Origin: Jiulongibacter sediminis
GTDB taxonomy: Bacteria; Bacteroidota; Bacteroidia; Cytophagales; Spirosomataceae
Direction: 5' to 3'
DNA: 64,000 nucleotides
Assembly (NCBI RefSeq): GCF_001306455.1
Contig: NZ_LGTQ01000009.1
Coordinates: forward strand, 186,001 to 250,000
The translations under genes and the position numbers were made by a program. Under the pieces are notes generated by a model, which made no database searches, was not told the DNA's origin, and saw nothing but the letters and a program-made list of their open reading frames with translations. Positions 8,995 to 18,100 of the stretch are shown here, piece by piece (position 1 is the first letter of the stretch; each line of letters opens with the position of its first letter).

Positions 8995-9519
8995 ATGGAA
9001 ATATTGGCGGATTTATTCAAAATTCTGATTCCCTCCGGCTTTTTGCTTCTGGGGATGTTTCTTTTGGTCAGGTCATTTCTGAACAAACAATATGAGCAAA
9101 AGCAACTTGAGGTGAAAGCTCAGGTCAATGAAGGCACTCTCAGCCTTCGTCTTCAAGCTTATGAACGAATGACGCTTTTTCTGGAGCGTATTACGCCTAA
9201 TTATTTGCTGCTGAGATTGTATGAAAAAGCCAATCAGGTTGGTGATTTTCAGGCTATTTTGTTGAAAGAAGTTCGTGAAGAATATTACCATAATCTTGCA
9301 CAGCAAATTTATATCGGCCCTGATACCTGGGAGGAAATTAAGAACTCAATGAATTCGGTGTTGACTTTGATTAATCAGTCCGCATCTGAATTATCCGCTG
9401 ATCAGCCGGCGATAAAACTTTCGAAGAAAATCTTTGACAAAGTGGTCAATGAAGAAATTGACCCGACTTCAAAAGCCTTGTTGATGTTGAAGAAAGAAGT
9501 ACAGGTTTTGTTCGCCTGA
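8995..9519 (+). CDS. Membrane-anchored protein conserved in Bacteroidota (DUF7935-like)
   Basis: A single membrane segment (about residues 9-26) is followed by a charged helical domain of about 145 residues, probably cytoplasmic. The sequence (LSLRLQAYERMTLFLERITP) recalls a widespread uncharacterised Bacteroidota family, annotated as far as I recall as DUF7935. No catalytic motif is visible. It is divergent from the IscA-like gene. Confidence 0.6.
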   Translation: MEILADLFKILIPSGFLLLGMFLLVRSFLNKQYEQKQLEVKAQVNEGTLSLRLQAYERMTLFLERITPNYLLLRLYEKANQVGDFQAILLKEVREEYYHNLAQQIYIGPDTWEEIKNSMNSVLTLINQSASELSADQPAIKLSKKIFDKVVNEEIDPTSKALLMLKKEVQVLFA

Positions 9520-9574
9520 TATCATTGTTTTCACTGGTCAAAATCTATAAATCGGGATAAATAAATTCTCAATT

Positions 9575-9880
9575 ATGGCAGTGACATCAAAACACTTAGC
9601 AACATTTATTCTGGGTGCGGCTGCAGGAGTGGCCATGCACAAATAGCTTCAAACAGAGGAGGGCGAAAAGCTCATGGAAGATCTCAAAACCAGAGGGCAG
9701 GAGCTGAAAACCGAAGCCGAAGGGGCTATCGAAAAGGCTCCGGAGTATTTTGAAGAGCTGAAAGGGCAGGCCTCGGATAAGTTGGCGGATACTTTGGCAA
9801 TGTTAAAGGAGAGGTTTCCGGAGGCAGAACAAATGATACAGGAATTGTTAGGTGATAAGAAACCTACATCTCAGGCATAA
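9575..9880 (+). pseudogene. YtxH-like gene interrupted by an in-frame amber codon
   Basis: Reading from the ATG at 9575 gives a 101-residue YtxH-like protein (hydrophobic glycine/alanine segment LATFILGAAAGVAMHK, then a helical, charged tail) except that codon 24 is TAG (9644-9646). The frame continues unbroken for 77 codons on the far side to TAA at 9878-9880. The tail alone could be translated from ATG 9674, which has AGGAGG at 9655-9660 upstream, but it would lack the membrane segment. Relatives often have tyrosine here (one base from TAG), from memory. It is a nonsense mutation, sequencing error or, less likely, readthrough. Confidence 0.75.
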
Positions 9881-9907
9881 AAAAAGGTGGGTAAAACCCA
9901 CCTTTTT
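9881..9907. terminator. Bidirectional terminator between convergent genes
   Basis: GGTGGGT-AAA-ACCCACC forms a 7-bp stem flanked by an A run on the left and a T run on the right, so it can work in both directions. It separates the YtxH-like gene from the RRM gene. Confidence 0.9.
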
Positions 9908-9924
9908 ATATCGCTTACAAGTAC

Positions 9925-10173
9925 TTATTCACCTCTAGGTCTTGCAACTTTCACTACGATGGTACGACCATCAAGCTCAGTTTCATTAAGGGCGTCAATA
10001 GCGGCTTGCCCTTCAGAATCATCAGGCATTTCTACAAATCCAAAGCCTTTAGAACGGCCAGTGAATTTGTCCATGATGATTTTTGCAGAATCAACAGTAC
10101 CGAACTCTTCAAAAGAGCTTCTTAGTACATCTTCTTCTGTGTTGTAGTTCAATTTTGCTACGAAAATGTTCAT
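9925..10173 (-). CDS. RRM-type RNA-binding protein
   Basis: The 82-residue protein is one RNA recognition motif: RNP2 at residues 3-8 (IFVAKL) and RNP1 at 42-49 (KGFGFVEM), with the expected aromatic residues for RNA stacking. Small RRM proteins of this kind in bacteria are often cold- or stress-inducible and thought to act as RNA chaperones. It is monocistronic, with a leader of roughly 80-100 nt and a terminator behind it. Confidence 0.92.
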   Translation of the reverse strand: MNIFVAKLNYNTEEDVLRSSFEEFGTVDSAKIIMDKFTGRSKGFGFVEMPDDSEGQAAIDALNETELDGRTIVVKVARPRGE

Positions 10174-10253
10174 TTGAAAAAAAATTAAATAAAAAAAAGA
10201 GAGGATAATGTGCGTAGCAGTCTAATTCAGAAAAGAAATAAGAAATGCATAAA

Positions 10254-10285
10254 CAAAATTATGCTCATTGTCGGCAACAAAGGTA
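10254..10285 (-). promoter_or_regulatory. Two candidate -7 boxes upstream of the RRM gene
   Basis: On the minus strand TACCTTTG (10285-10278) and TAATTTTG (10261-10254) both match TAnnTTTG, and the TTTG of the first lies 16 bp upstream of the second. Either would give a leader of about 70-100 nt for the RRM gene. Confidence 0.4.
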
Positions 10286-10381
10286 TACATATTTTTTACA
10301 ATACTTTCATGCCTCATCTTTATTCTTTTTTGACACGTCTTCAAAAAAGTCGTTTAAAATGAGAGGTTTATGTGGAAGTTG

Positions 10382-11512
10382 TTAAGGTTTCTCCCACCAA
10401 AACTGTCCTTCTATTTCGGGCTTTACAGCATTGAAAGTTTCGCCTATTTTTGGGACGATAATCTCAAGTTCTGTTTGCTTACTCGCCTTCAAAGCCCGCT
10501 CTACCGGGTCTGTCCATGAGTGCATAGCAAGAGTAAAAGCTCCCCAGTGAATAGGCATGAGTCTGCCGGTATTGATATCCAGACCGGCCTGAATAGTTTC
10601 CTCTGGCATCATATGAATATTATCCCACTTCTCATTGTACTGACCGCATTCCATCATCGCAAAGTCAAAGGGACCATACTTTTTCCCAATTTCCTTAAAG
10701 TGCGGCCCGTAACCACTGTCTCCACTGAAGAAGATACGGCTGGAGTCGCTCTGAATTACCCATGATGCCCAAAGGGTGGAGAAACGGTCTCCCAGCCCAC
10801 GACCAGAGAAATGCCTGGCAGGTGTACAGGCTAATTTTAAACCCATATACTCGGTTTCATCCCACCAATCAAAGGTTTTGATCTTTGAAGCCTCCACTCC
10901 CCATTTTGTCAAATGATTTTCAAGGCCTAAGGGCACGAACCATTGCTTTACTTTACTTTTCAGTTTTGTTACTGAAGGATAATCCAGGTGGTCATAATGA
11001 TCATGAGAGAATAGAACAAGGTCAATCTCAGGTAATTGCTCTATTTCTATAGGTAGCTCCTTTGAATAGCGTTTTGAACCCATAAAAGAAATAGGGGAAG
11101 GGCTTTCACCAAACATTGGATCAATCAAAACTTTTTTACCTTCAATTGTCATTAGAAAGGCTGAATGGCCAAACCAGGTCAACTGAGTGGTGCCATCGGG
11201 GGCGGTGGTAATGGAGATGCTGTCAATTTTCTCAACGGGCAACTCAAAATCAGGCTCCCGCTCAGGTGGTCTGCTAAGAAATTCGGGCATCATCTTAAGC
11301 ATCTCCATGAAATCCATGGACATATCAGTTTCTATCTGATTCTCAAAAATTCCATTTTGGTATTGATTCGATTTTTGATACTCAGCTTTTTGAGTCTCGT
11401 CAGCTTTGCCACCAAATACAGGGTGGAAGGTGACAAAAACATAGCTTCCAATTCCCGTGACGATCAAGAGGGCAGTAACTGTTATAAGAATCATTTTTAT
11501 AATTTTTATCAT
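10382..11512 (-). CDS. Membrane-anchored MBL-fold hydrolase (NAPE-PLD/UlaG-like)
   Basis: An N-terminal membrane segment (about 5-28) is followed by a metallo-beta-lactamase domain with H170-D-H172-x-D174-H175. The surrounding motifs (LTWFGHSAFL, IDPMFG, RHFSGRGLGDRFSTLW, MPIHWGAF) match the branch related to N-acyl-phosphatidylethanolamine phospholipase D, so a lipid phosphodiester substrate is plausible but inferred. It lies 37 bp downstream of a TetR gene in the same direction, and a copy of the putative TetR operator sits just before its start codon, suggesting substrate-induced derepression. Confidence 0.8.
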   Translation of the reverse strand: MIKIIKMILITVTALLIVTGIGSYVFVTFHPVFGGKADETQKAEYQKSNQYQNGIFENQIETDMSMDFMEMLKMMPEFLSRPPEREPDFELPVEKIDSISITTAPDGTTQLTWFGHSAFLMTIEGKKVLIDPMFGESPSPISFMGSKRYSKELPIEIEQLPEIDLVLFSHDHYDHLDYPSVTKLKSKVKQWFVPLGLENHLTKWGVEASKIKTFDWWDETEYMGLKLACTPARHFSGRGLGDRFSTLWASWVIQSDSSRIFFSGDSGYGPHFKEIGKKYGPFDFAMMECGQYNEKWDNIHMMPEETIQAGLDINTGRLMPIHWGAFTLAMHSWTDPVERALKASKQTELEIIVPKIGETFNAVKPEIEGQFWWEKP

Positions 11513-11517
11513 TTTGA

Positions 11518-11533
11518 GTAAGTAATCACTTAT
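11518..11533. promoter_or_regulatory. Putative TetR operator in front of the MBL hydrolase gene
   Basis: GTAAGTAATCACTTAT is an imperfect palindrome, identical in 15 of 16 bases to the site at 12076-12091. It lies 5 bp upstream of the hydrolase ATG. Confidence 0.65.
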
Positions 11534-11549
11534 AATTTATTTAAATTTT

Positions 11550-12071
11550 TTAGACGTTGTATTTGTCAAGAAGAAAGTCCTTCATTTTCTCTTTGTCAAC
11601 ATTTCTCCCCATGAGTATAGCTGTTGCCAGCCCGTCATGAATATGAAGAAGAAGCTTTGCTTCCATTTCAGGATTGCTGTAGCCTAATTTTTTGAATGCA
11701 TTTGACAAGGAAAGCAGGAGCGGGGCCATTTTTTCGTGATCTACTAATTCGAGCTCCCATTTTAGTTTGAATTGCAATTTCCAGAAGGCATATTCTTCCT
11801 CAGGTACCTCAAAAAGCATTAAAATAGCCTTTTTGATAACTTCTTTTGGGTCTGATTGCAAGACAATGTTGGCGTAAACTTTCTGCAAACGCTCTTTTCC
11901 TAAGTTTAGAATAGCTTGCAGTAGGCCTTCCTTATTTCCGAAATGACGAAAAATCAAACCTTCGGAAACACCGGCTTCTATGGCTACCTTTTTTGTAGAG
12001 GTGGCGTTATACCCCTCTGAGGCAAAAAGGCGTAACGCAGCTTCCAGAATATTTTCTTGTTTTTCGGTCAT
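11550..12071 (-). CDS. TetR-family transcriptional repressor
   Basis: The 173-residue protein has the TetR N-terminal helix-turn-helix (residues about 3-47: ILEAALRLFASEGYNATSTK, VSEGLIFRHFGNKEGLL) and a helical ligand/dimer domain. It probably represses itself and the adjacent MBL hydrolase gene, since the same palindrome occurs 4-5 bp upstream of both start codons. The ligand is not predictable from the sequence; a lipid or fatty acid derivative would fit the regulated hydrolase (inference). Confidence 0.88.
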   Translation of the reverse strand: MTEKQENILEAALRLFASEGYNATSTKKVAIEAGVSEGLIFRHFGNKEGLLQAILNLGKERLQKVYANIVLQSDPKEVIKKAILMLFEVPEEEYAFWKLQFKLKWELELVDHEKMAPLLLSLSNAFKKLGYSNPEMEAKLLLHIHDGLATAILMGRNVDKEKMKDFLLDKYNV

Positions 12072-12075
12072 TAAA

Positions 12076-12091
12076 GTAAGTAATCACTTAC
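12076..12091. promoter_or_regulatory. Putative TetR operator (autoregulation)
   Basis: GTAAGTAATCACTTAC is a palindrome in 14 of 16 positions and starts 4 bp upstream of the tetR ATG. It shares 15 of 16 bases with the site at 11518-11533. The position near the translation start is compatible with repression by blocking the promoter or elongation. Confidence 0.7.
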
Positions 12092-12111
12092 AAAAGTAAA
12101 GCACGATGATT

Positions 12112-13518
12112 TTAGTTCAAAGTTTTGACACTTTTTTCTTTCTTCAAAACCTGCTGAAGACTTCCGGCAATAAGAGAGGTGGTGTAAGCATCAGACTCCC
12201 AATGAAGGATATTCCGGAGAGCAGTACCTCCGGTAAAGTAAACGCCCCCTTTCCAATGAATTCCGTTTTCGTCTTGAATGGCTTTTGAGAGAAGAAAGTT
12301 GACTGTTTTGTCAATTTTACTTTGGTTAATCTCCAAACCGGCTTTTTGCAGATTGAGCATTGCCGAAAGGGCATATGTAGTTGTTTGAATGGTATCGTGG
12401 TAATTGACCCAAGGTTTGCTTAGAAATGACCCATCTTCCATTTGGCTAGCTAAAAGATATGCCTTGGTATCCGCTGCTGCTTCTTTGAGGTCATTTACAC
12501 CAGAGGCATAGGCTTTGGCCACACTGTAGGATAAATGCTGAGCATTCGGATAATAAACTCCGGCCGTATTCCACATATTTTTTCTGGTCATACGGTGAAT
12601 CATTTCAGCCGAATTTTTAACCGAAACCGCGTCTTCTAACTGATGACTCTTTGCCAGATAGGTCAGGATGTTGGCGTTCACAATGGGGCAAACATCGTTG
12701 GCTCCAAAGGGGACCCAGGGCTTGTATGCTCTGGGATAAGCCGAGCTGGAAGGTAGAAAAATACTGAGGACAGAGAGGTATCCGTAGGCCGGGTTCCAGA
12801 AACCGTAATCATGCTCATCGGCAAACCAGGTGAGGTAAGCTCCGGAGTTCTTGCGTGTATGAAAGAGGTAGTTATACCAATTCCTGTTTTGTCGTTTAAG
12901 GTCAATTCTGGATTCAAATTTTGCCGCTGAAACCAGATTCAATGTATCTTTAAAAACACGATTATGGTACCAAATAGCCAGATTTCCCTGATTAGTGTCG
13001 TCGGCATCATTGGCCACATTAGCCATTTTCTGCACCAGGCGGGGTTTGAAACTAAAGTTGGTTGGTCGTCTGACCAAAGGCAACTCCTCTGGCCTGCTTA
13101 AACGTAGGCGATGGTCTTTTAATGGAGTTAGAGCTTTCCAGAAGTTGAACTCCGGCCCTGTTTTGTAGCTTTGAATTTCCTCAAAAGCCTTTGACAGCAT
13201 AGGTTTCAGCTCTGAAAGAGTGCTGTCGGCCAAATACAATTCAGCAAGCTGATTATGAATTGCTGAAACAGTAAAGCAGTTAGAATCACGTGCCCTTTGC
13301 CTTTTGCCGATAAAAAAATAAGGCTCTGTCAATTCCATGTAAACCGGCCATTCACCTTTATACTGTTTTCCCTCTATGGTGTTGTCAGTTTGTGTTTCGC
13401 TTAAATACTTTAAGGCCCCCTTGAAAGCTTCATCAGGTGTGAGCTGTGCCCGAAGCGAAAAAGAAAGAAGAAGCAGGAATAGAAGTTTTCTCACAGAGCT
13501 CAGATATGGAATTATCAA
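12112..13518 (-). CDS. Exported protein with alpha/alpha-toroid-like repeats, function unknown
   Basis: A 468-residue protein with a signal peptide (about 1-24, ending LRAQ). It is helical and rich in Trp, Tyr and His; the C-terminal part (about 355-450) has repeated helices with QMEDGSF, TTTYALSAMLNLQKAG and DAYTTSLIAGSLQQVL, like the toroid fold of terpenoid cyclases and prenyltransferases. No catalytic motif could be confirmed. A periplasmic carbohydrate- or polyprenyl-related role is possible, but I do not recognise the family. Confidence 0.65.
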   Translation of the reverse strand: MIIPYLSSVRKLLFLLLLSFSLRAQLTPDEAFKGALKYLSETQTDNTIEGKQYKGEWPVYMELTEPYFFIGKRQRARDSNCFTVSAIHNQLAELYLADSTLSELKPMLSKAFEEIQSYKTGPEFNFWKALTPLKDHRLRLSRPEELPLVRRPTNFSFKPRLVQKMANVANDADDTNQGNLAIWYHNRVFKDTLNLVSAAKFESRIDLKRQNRNWYNYLFHTRKNSGAYLTWFADEHDYGFWNPAYGYLSVLSIFLPSSSAYPRAYKPWVPFGANDVCPIVNANILTYLAKSHQLEDAVSVKNSAEMIHRMTRKNMWNTAGVYYPNAQHLSYSVAKAYASGVNDLKEAAADTKAYLLASQMEDGSFLSKPWVNYHDTIQTTTYALSAMLNLQKAGLEINQSKIDKTVNFLLSKAIQDENGIHWKGGVYFTGGTALRNILHWESDAYTTSLIAGSLQQVLKKEKSVKTLN

Positions 13519-13543
13519 AAATCAGAAAACGAACCTGATAAAC

Positions 13544-13576
13544 AAAAGAAGAGCGACGAAATGCCGCTCTTCTTTT
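13544..13576 (-). terminator. Terminator downstream of ppnP
   Basis: AAAAGAAGAGCG at 13544-13555 pairs with CGCTCTTCTTTT at 13565-13576 around a 9-nt loop, placing a T-rich tail after the stem when read on the minus strand, 19 bp beyond the ppnP stop. Confidence 0.8.
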
Positions 13577-13594
13577 ATTAATGAGTTGATGTTT

Positions 13595-13876
13595 TTAACG
13601 GTATTGACATAAATAGGCTGTTTGTCCGCTGGTTTTTACGTCAAAAGATGAATTACCTTCCACATTAAAATGCTCACCGGCTTTATAGGTTTTCCATTCG
13701 GTTTCACCTTTTAAAAGAATGCTCATTTCACCTTCAATTACGTGCATGATTTCTGGTTTGCCTGTCCCGAACGTATATTCTCCGGCCTCCATTACGCCTA
13801 CTGAGGAATCTCCCTCAGCGGTGGCAAAGCCTAATGATTTCACATTTCCTTCAAAATACTCGTTTGCTTTAATCAT
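13595..13876 (-). CDS. ppnP: Pyrimidine/purine nucleoside phosphorylase
   Basis: The 93-residue single-domain cupin matches PpnP (formerly DUF1255) in length and sequence: NEYFEGNVKSLGF near the start, VMEAGEYTFGT, and PEIMHVIEGEMSILL. The family splits many nucleosides with phosphate into base and pentose 1-phosphate. It acts in the cytoplasm and is followed by a strong terminator. Confidence 0.9.
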   Translation of the reverse strand: MIKANEYFEGNVKSLGFATAEGDSSVGVMEAGEYTFGTGKPEIMHVIEGEMSILLKGETEWKTYKAGEHFNVEGNSSFDVKTSGQTAYLCQYR

Positions 13877-13917
13877 TTCCTGTTATTGTTATGAGGCGGC
13901 AAAGATAGGAAGGCTAG

Positions 13918-14361
13918 TTAGTCTTTCGAAATGGCGACAACTGCAATTTCAATTCGGGCGTTTTTGGGTAGTGCGTAGGCACCGACTGTAGTTCGGGCCG
14001 GAAAATTTTCAGTGAAATAAGTGCCATAAATGTCGTTGAAAATTGAAAACTTAGACAGATCAGTTAGATAGACCGTGGTATTAACGATGTCGCTCATACT
14101 TCCACCACCGGCTTCCAAAATAGCTTTGATATTTTCCAGAGCCTGCTTGACCTCTGTTTCAAAGGAATCAGCGGCCAATTCTCCTGTAGCCGGATGGATG
14201 CCTAATTGGCCAGCCAGATATGTAAAACCATTGGATTTGACCCCTTGACTATAAGGACCTAAGGCTTTCGGAGCTCGCTCCGTCCGAATGATTTCTTTGT
14301 TTTGGGCAAAAACATTAAAGGTTGAGAAGAAAAGGAAGAGGACGAGGGAAAAGACTTTCAT
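13918..14361 (-). CDS. Exported RidA-family protein
   Basis: A clear signal peptide (residues 1-19, ending NVFA) precedes a full RidA (YjgF/YER057c/UK114) domain. The catalytic arginine (R123 in PARTTVGAYALPK) and glutamate (E138 in ARIEIAVVA) are present, as is GPYSQGV near residue 35. RidA hydrolyses reactive enamines and imines from pyridoxal-phosphate enzymes in the cytoplasm, but the signal peptide puts this copy in the periplasm, where the substrate is unclear. It reads separately from ppnP, 41 bp away. Confidence 0.88.
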   Translation of the reverse strand: MKVFSLVLFLFFSTFNVFAQNKEIIRTERAPKALGPYSQGVKSNGFTYLAGQLGIHPATGELAADSFETEVKQALENIKAILEAGGGSMSDIVNTTVYLTDLSKFSIFNDIYGTYFTENFPARTTVGAYALPKNARIEIAVVAISKD

Positions 14362-14363
14362 GC

Positions 14364-14550
14364 CGAAATTGGTTTATTGACTTAAAATCAGCAGAATTTG
14401 ATGGAAAATCAATAGCTGTTGCCTTATTGCCTGAATTTATCCCAAAAGCTCGTGGAATGGTTCAAAAAGAATTACTGGTCAAGAAGAATAAAAAACGAGC
14501 ACCGCTTGGTTAACTGGATTTACGATGATCATATTCATTTTTTTCAGTGA
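14364..14550 (+). pseudogene. Decayed 3' gene fragment with a frameshift
   Basis: Two overlapping plus-strand frames read like one protein end: frame A gives IDLKSAEFDGKSIAVALLPE, then IPK, and after a one-base shift in the A4 run at 14444-14447 the next frame continues LVEWFKKNYW and ends KNEHRLVNWIYDDHIHFFQ before TGA at 14548. The residue make-up is coding-like, but there is no start codon and no intact frame. I do not recognise the family. Confidence 0.4.
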
Positions 14551-14572
14551 AGGTTTCACTATTATTTGCTTC

Positions 14573-15109
14573 TCAACTTTCGGAAATTTCATAATTCATT
14601 TTGTTGATAAAACCTAAAATGGATTTTCTTTTTCCTTTGATATTGACAATAAACTCAACGTGGGCAGAAAAAGTACTTTCAGTTTTTCGGGTGATCATAA
14701 TAGTGCCTCCTTTTAGAAAATCTGATTGTTGAAAAGGATAGCTTAGGAAGCTACAACCTCCTCTATCAAATTCTGTTACCAAGAATTTTTGAGGACGTTT
14801 ACTCTCAAAAGAGAAATTTTCAATAACAATTTTAAGGTAACCTTGAACAATACCATCTTCCGTTTCTAGCCAATTGCCCTCATCTTCAAAGACAAGGCTA
14901 AGTTTAAAGACATTTTCTGCCTTCTTTTTTTTACAAGACTCAACAGGTTTTAAGGTCAGCTTAGGCTTAATTTCGGTGGAGGCACAGACGTTTTTACCTG
15001 CGTAGTTTAAAGTTAAAAGCCCTTGTCCACATGAATCAATTTTGTCAAATTCAAGTTTCTGACAACCACTTAATCCAATAAATATTAGTGAAATGCAAAG
15101 AGCTCTCAT
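14573..15109 (-). CDS. Small lipoprotein of unknown function, coupled to ileS
   Basis: The 178-residue protein has a lipoprotein signal ending LSGC (Cys16). Several further cysteines (CGQ, VCAS, ESCKKK, GGCSF) suggest disulfides in the periplasm or at the outer membrane. The rest is predicted mostly beta. Its ATG overlaps the ileS stop codon (ATGA at 15109-15106), so translation is coupled to ileS. I do not recognise the family. Confidence 0.65.
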   Translation of the reverse strand: MRALCISLIFIGLSGCQKLEFDKIDSCGQGLLTLNYAGKNVCASTEIKPKLTLKPVESCKKKKAENVFKLSLVFEDEGNWLETEDGIVQGYLKIVIENFSFESKRPQKFLVTEFDRGGCSFLSYPFQQSDFLKGGTIMITRKTESTFSAHVEFIVNIKGKRKSILGFINKMNYEISES

Positions 15110-18100
15110 GCTGTTCTTATCTTCACCACCAAAACAAACTCATCCATCTCCAGCTCTGCCGCATCGCTCAAACTGTCAATCACTTCCAAAGAAAGAGCCT
15201 GTACTTCCTGGCAGATGTAATCTTTGTTAACTTCAATAGCTTTGGCCAGTTCTTCATTATTGTTTTGTAGCTGGATATTGATCTTGTCTGTGACTTCAAA
15301 GCCACTGTCTTTCCGGTAATTCTGAATCTTGTTGACAAAATCGCGGGCGATTCCTTCATTCTTCAGTTCCTCGGTGATCGTGATGTCAAGGGCTACAGTG
15401 AGGTTACCATCCTGAGCGGTCAGATAGCCTGGAAGATCCTCCGTTTGAATTTCCACATCACCCAATTCGATTTCACCGACAGCAAGTTGAATTTTGCCAC
15501 TCGTTTCCAGCGATTTTAGATCTTCTTTTGACATGCCATTGATGGCAGCAGCAACATCTTTCATGTTTTTGCCATACTTCGGCCCGAGCGTCTTAAAGTT
15601 CGGTTTCACTTTTTTGCTCAATACGCCGGAGTCGTCATCCAGATATTCCACAGATTTGATATTGACCTCGGTTTTGATGAGTTCATCCACCGAAGAAATC
15701 AACTGACGGGTTTCTTTTGATAAGACAGGCACTAACACCTTTGAGAGTGGTTGTCTTACCTTCAGTTTATTGGCTTTCCGCAAGGCATGAATCATGGAGC
15801 TGATTCTTTGAGCGTAATCCATGCTGGTTTGAAGGTCGGCATTGATCCATTCTTCTTTGGCTACAGGCATATCTGAAAGGTGCACTGATACTTTCTCAGC
15901 GTCTCCAGTCAGGTTCTTGTACAGCCAGTCGGCATAGAAAGGAGCGATGGGCGACATCAGTTGCGAAACTGTTTTAAGACATAGCCCAAGGGTTTCATAG
16001 GCAGCTTTCTTATCATCTGAGATTTCGCCTTTCCAGAAACGGCGGCGGCCTAAACGCACATACCAGTTCGAAAGCTGATCGGTGACAAATTCCTGAATCG
16101 CTCGTCCGGCTTTGGTTGGCTCGTAATCTTCATAAGCGGCATCCACTTCTTTGATGAGTGTTTGCAATTTTGACAATACCCATTTGTCAAGCTCGGTGCA
16201 CTTGCTTAAATCAGGGTTACCAGTGAAATTGTATCCATCCAGATTGGCGTACAACGCGAAGAAGTTATAGGTGTTGGTCAGAGTACCAAAGAACTTATTC
16301 CGTACTTCGGTTACACCGGCCAGGTCAAAGCGTAAGTTATCCCAGGGCTGTGCATTGGTGATCATGTACCAGCGGGTAGGGTCAGCTCCGTAATTTTTCA
16401 ACGTCTCAAACGGGTCTACGGCATTGCCAAGACGTTTGGACATCTTGTTTCCGTTTTTATCGAGTACCAGACCAGTAGAAACCACGTTTTTGAAGGCTAC
16501 GGAATCATACAACATTCCGGCAATGGCATGCAAGGTAAAGAACCAGCCACGCGTCTGATCCACACCCTCTGAAATGAAATCAGCAGGGTAGGCTTTGTCA
16601 AAAATCTCTTTATTCTCAAACGGCATATGCCACTGAGCATAAGGCATAGCACCGGAGTCAAACCAAACGTCGATCAGGTCTGGCTCACGGAAGAGTTTCT
16701 TGCCACTTTCAGAAACCAGAATAACATCGTCGACATAAGGGCGGTGGAGGTCAAATGACTCGTAATCACCTCCTTTGAGGTAATTTTCAGTCATAAAGCC
16801 AGCAGCGATTGATTTTTCAATTTCCTGACTCAACTCTTCTACCGAGCCAATACAAATTTCTTCGCCTTCGTCGTTTCGCCAAATGGGCAACGGAGTACCC
16901 CAATAACGGGAACGGGACAAGTTCCAGTCAACCAGATTCTCCAGCCAGTTGCCAAATCGACCGGTACCGGTCGATTCCGGTTTCCAGTTGATCGTTTTAT
17001 TGAGTTCAGCCAGCCGGTCTTTTACGGCTGTGGTTTTGATGAACCAGCTATCTAGCGGGTAATACAGAACAGGTTTGTCCGTACGCCAGCAATGGGGATA
17101 ATTGTGCTCGTATTTCTGCACATTGAAGGCTCTGTTCTCTTCCTTAAGTTTAATGGAGATTCGTTCATCGACAGATAAATATTTATCTCTTCCCTGCTTT
17201 TCTGTTTCAGCAGCAATCTCTTCATCCGTGTAGTATTCGGCTTTGACATACTCTAGTGCGAAATCTGCCACTTCTTTTACAAAACGACCTTTGCGATCAA
17301 CCAAAGGCATGTCTTTTCCGTTTTCGTCTTTCACCAAAATAGCAGGAACACCGTTTTGCTGAGCCACTCTGAAGTCATCTGCACCAAAAGTAGGAGCAGT
17401 GTGTACCACACCAGTACCGTCTTCAGTGGTCACAAAATCACCTGAAATGACACGGAATGCATCACCTTCTTCAGGCTGAACGTATGGAAGCAGCTGGTCG
17501 TAATGGATACCGGTCAACTCTGAACCTTTGAAAGTTCCAAGGACAGTCCAAGGCAATATCTTTTTGTCGGAAGTCGGATAGGCCTCAAAATCACCATCCT
17601 TGCCTTTTTCGTTGAAATAAGCTCCGATTCTATCAGAAGCCAACACCACATTAACAGGCAAATGCGTGTATGGATTGAAGGTTTTGACTAAAGAATAATG
17701 AATGCCGGCTCCAACGGTCAAGGCCGCATTGGAAGGCAGCGTCCATGGCGTGGTCGTCCAGGCCAGAATATAGACCTCGTCATCTCCTGCCTGATCAAAA
17801 AGAAATTGACTTTTTTCGTCTTTCTGAACTTTAAACTGTGCGGTCATCGAGGTGTCTTTCACATCGCGGTAAGTGCCCGGTTGATTAAGCTCATGAGAAG
17901 AAAGGCCGGTTCCTGCAGCCGGAGAGTAGGGCTGAATGGTGTAGCCTTTGTAGAGCAAGCCTTTGTCGTAGAGCCTTTTAAGGAGATTCCAAAGGCTCTC
18001 AATATACTCGTTTTTATAGGTGATATAGGGGGCATCCATATCCACCCAATACCCCATTTTATCGGTCATATCCGACCACAGGCCAGTGAATCGCATCACC

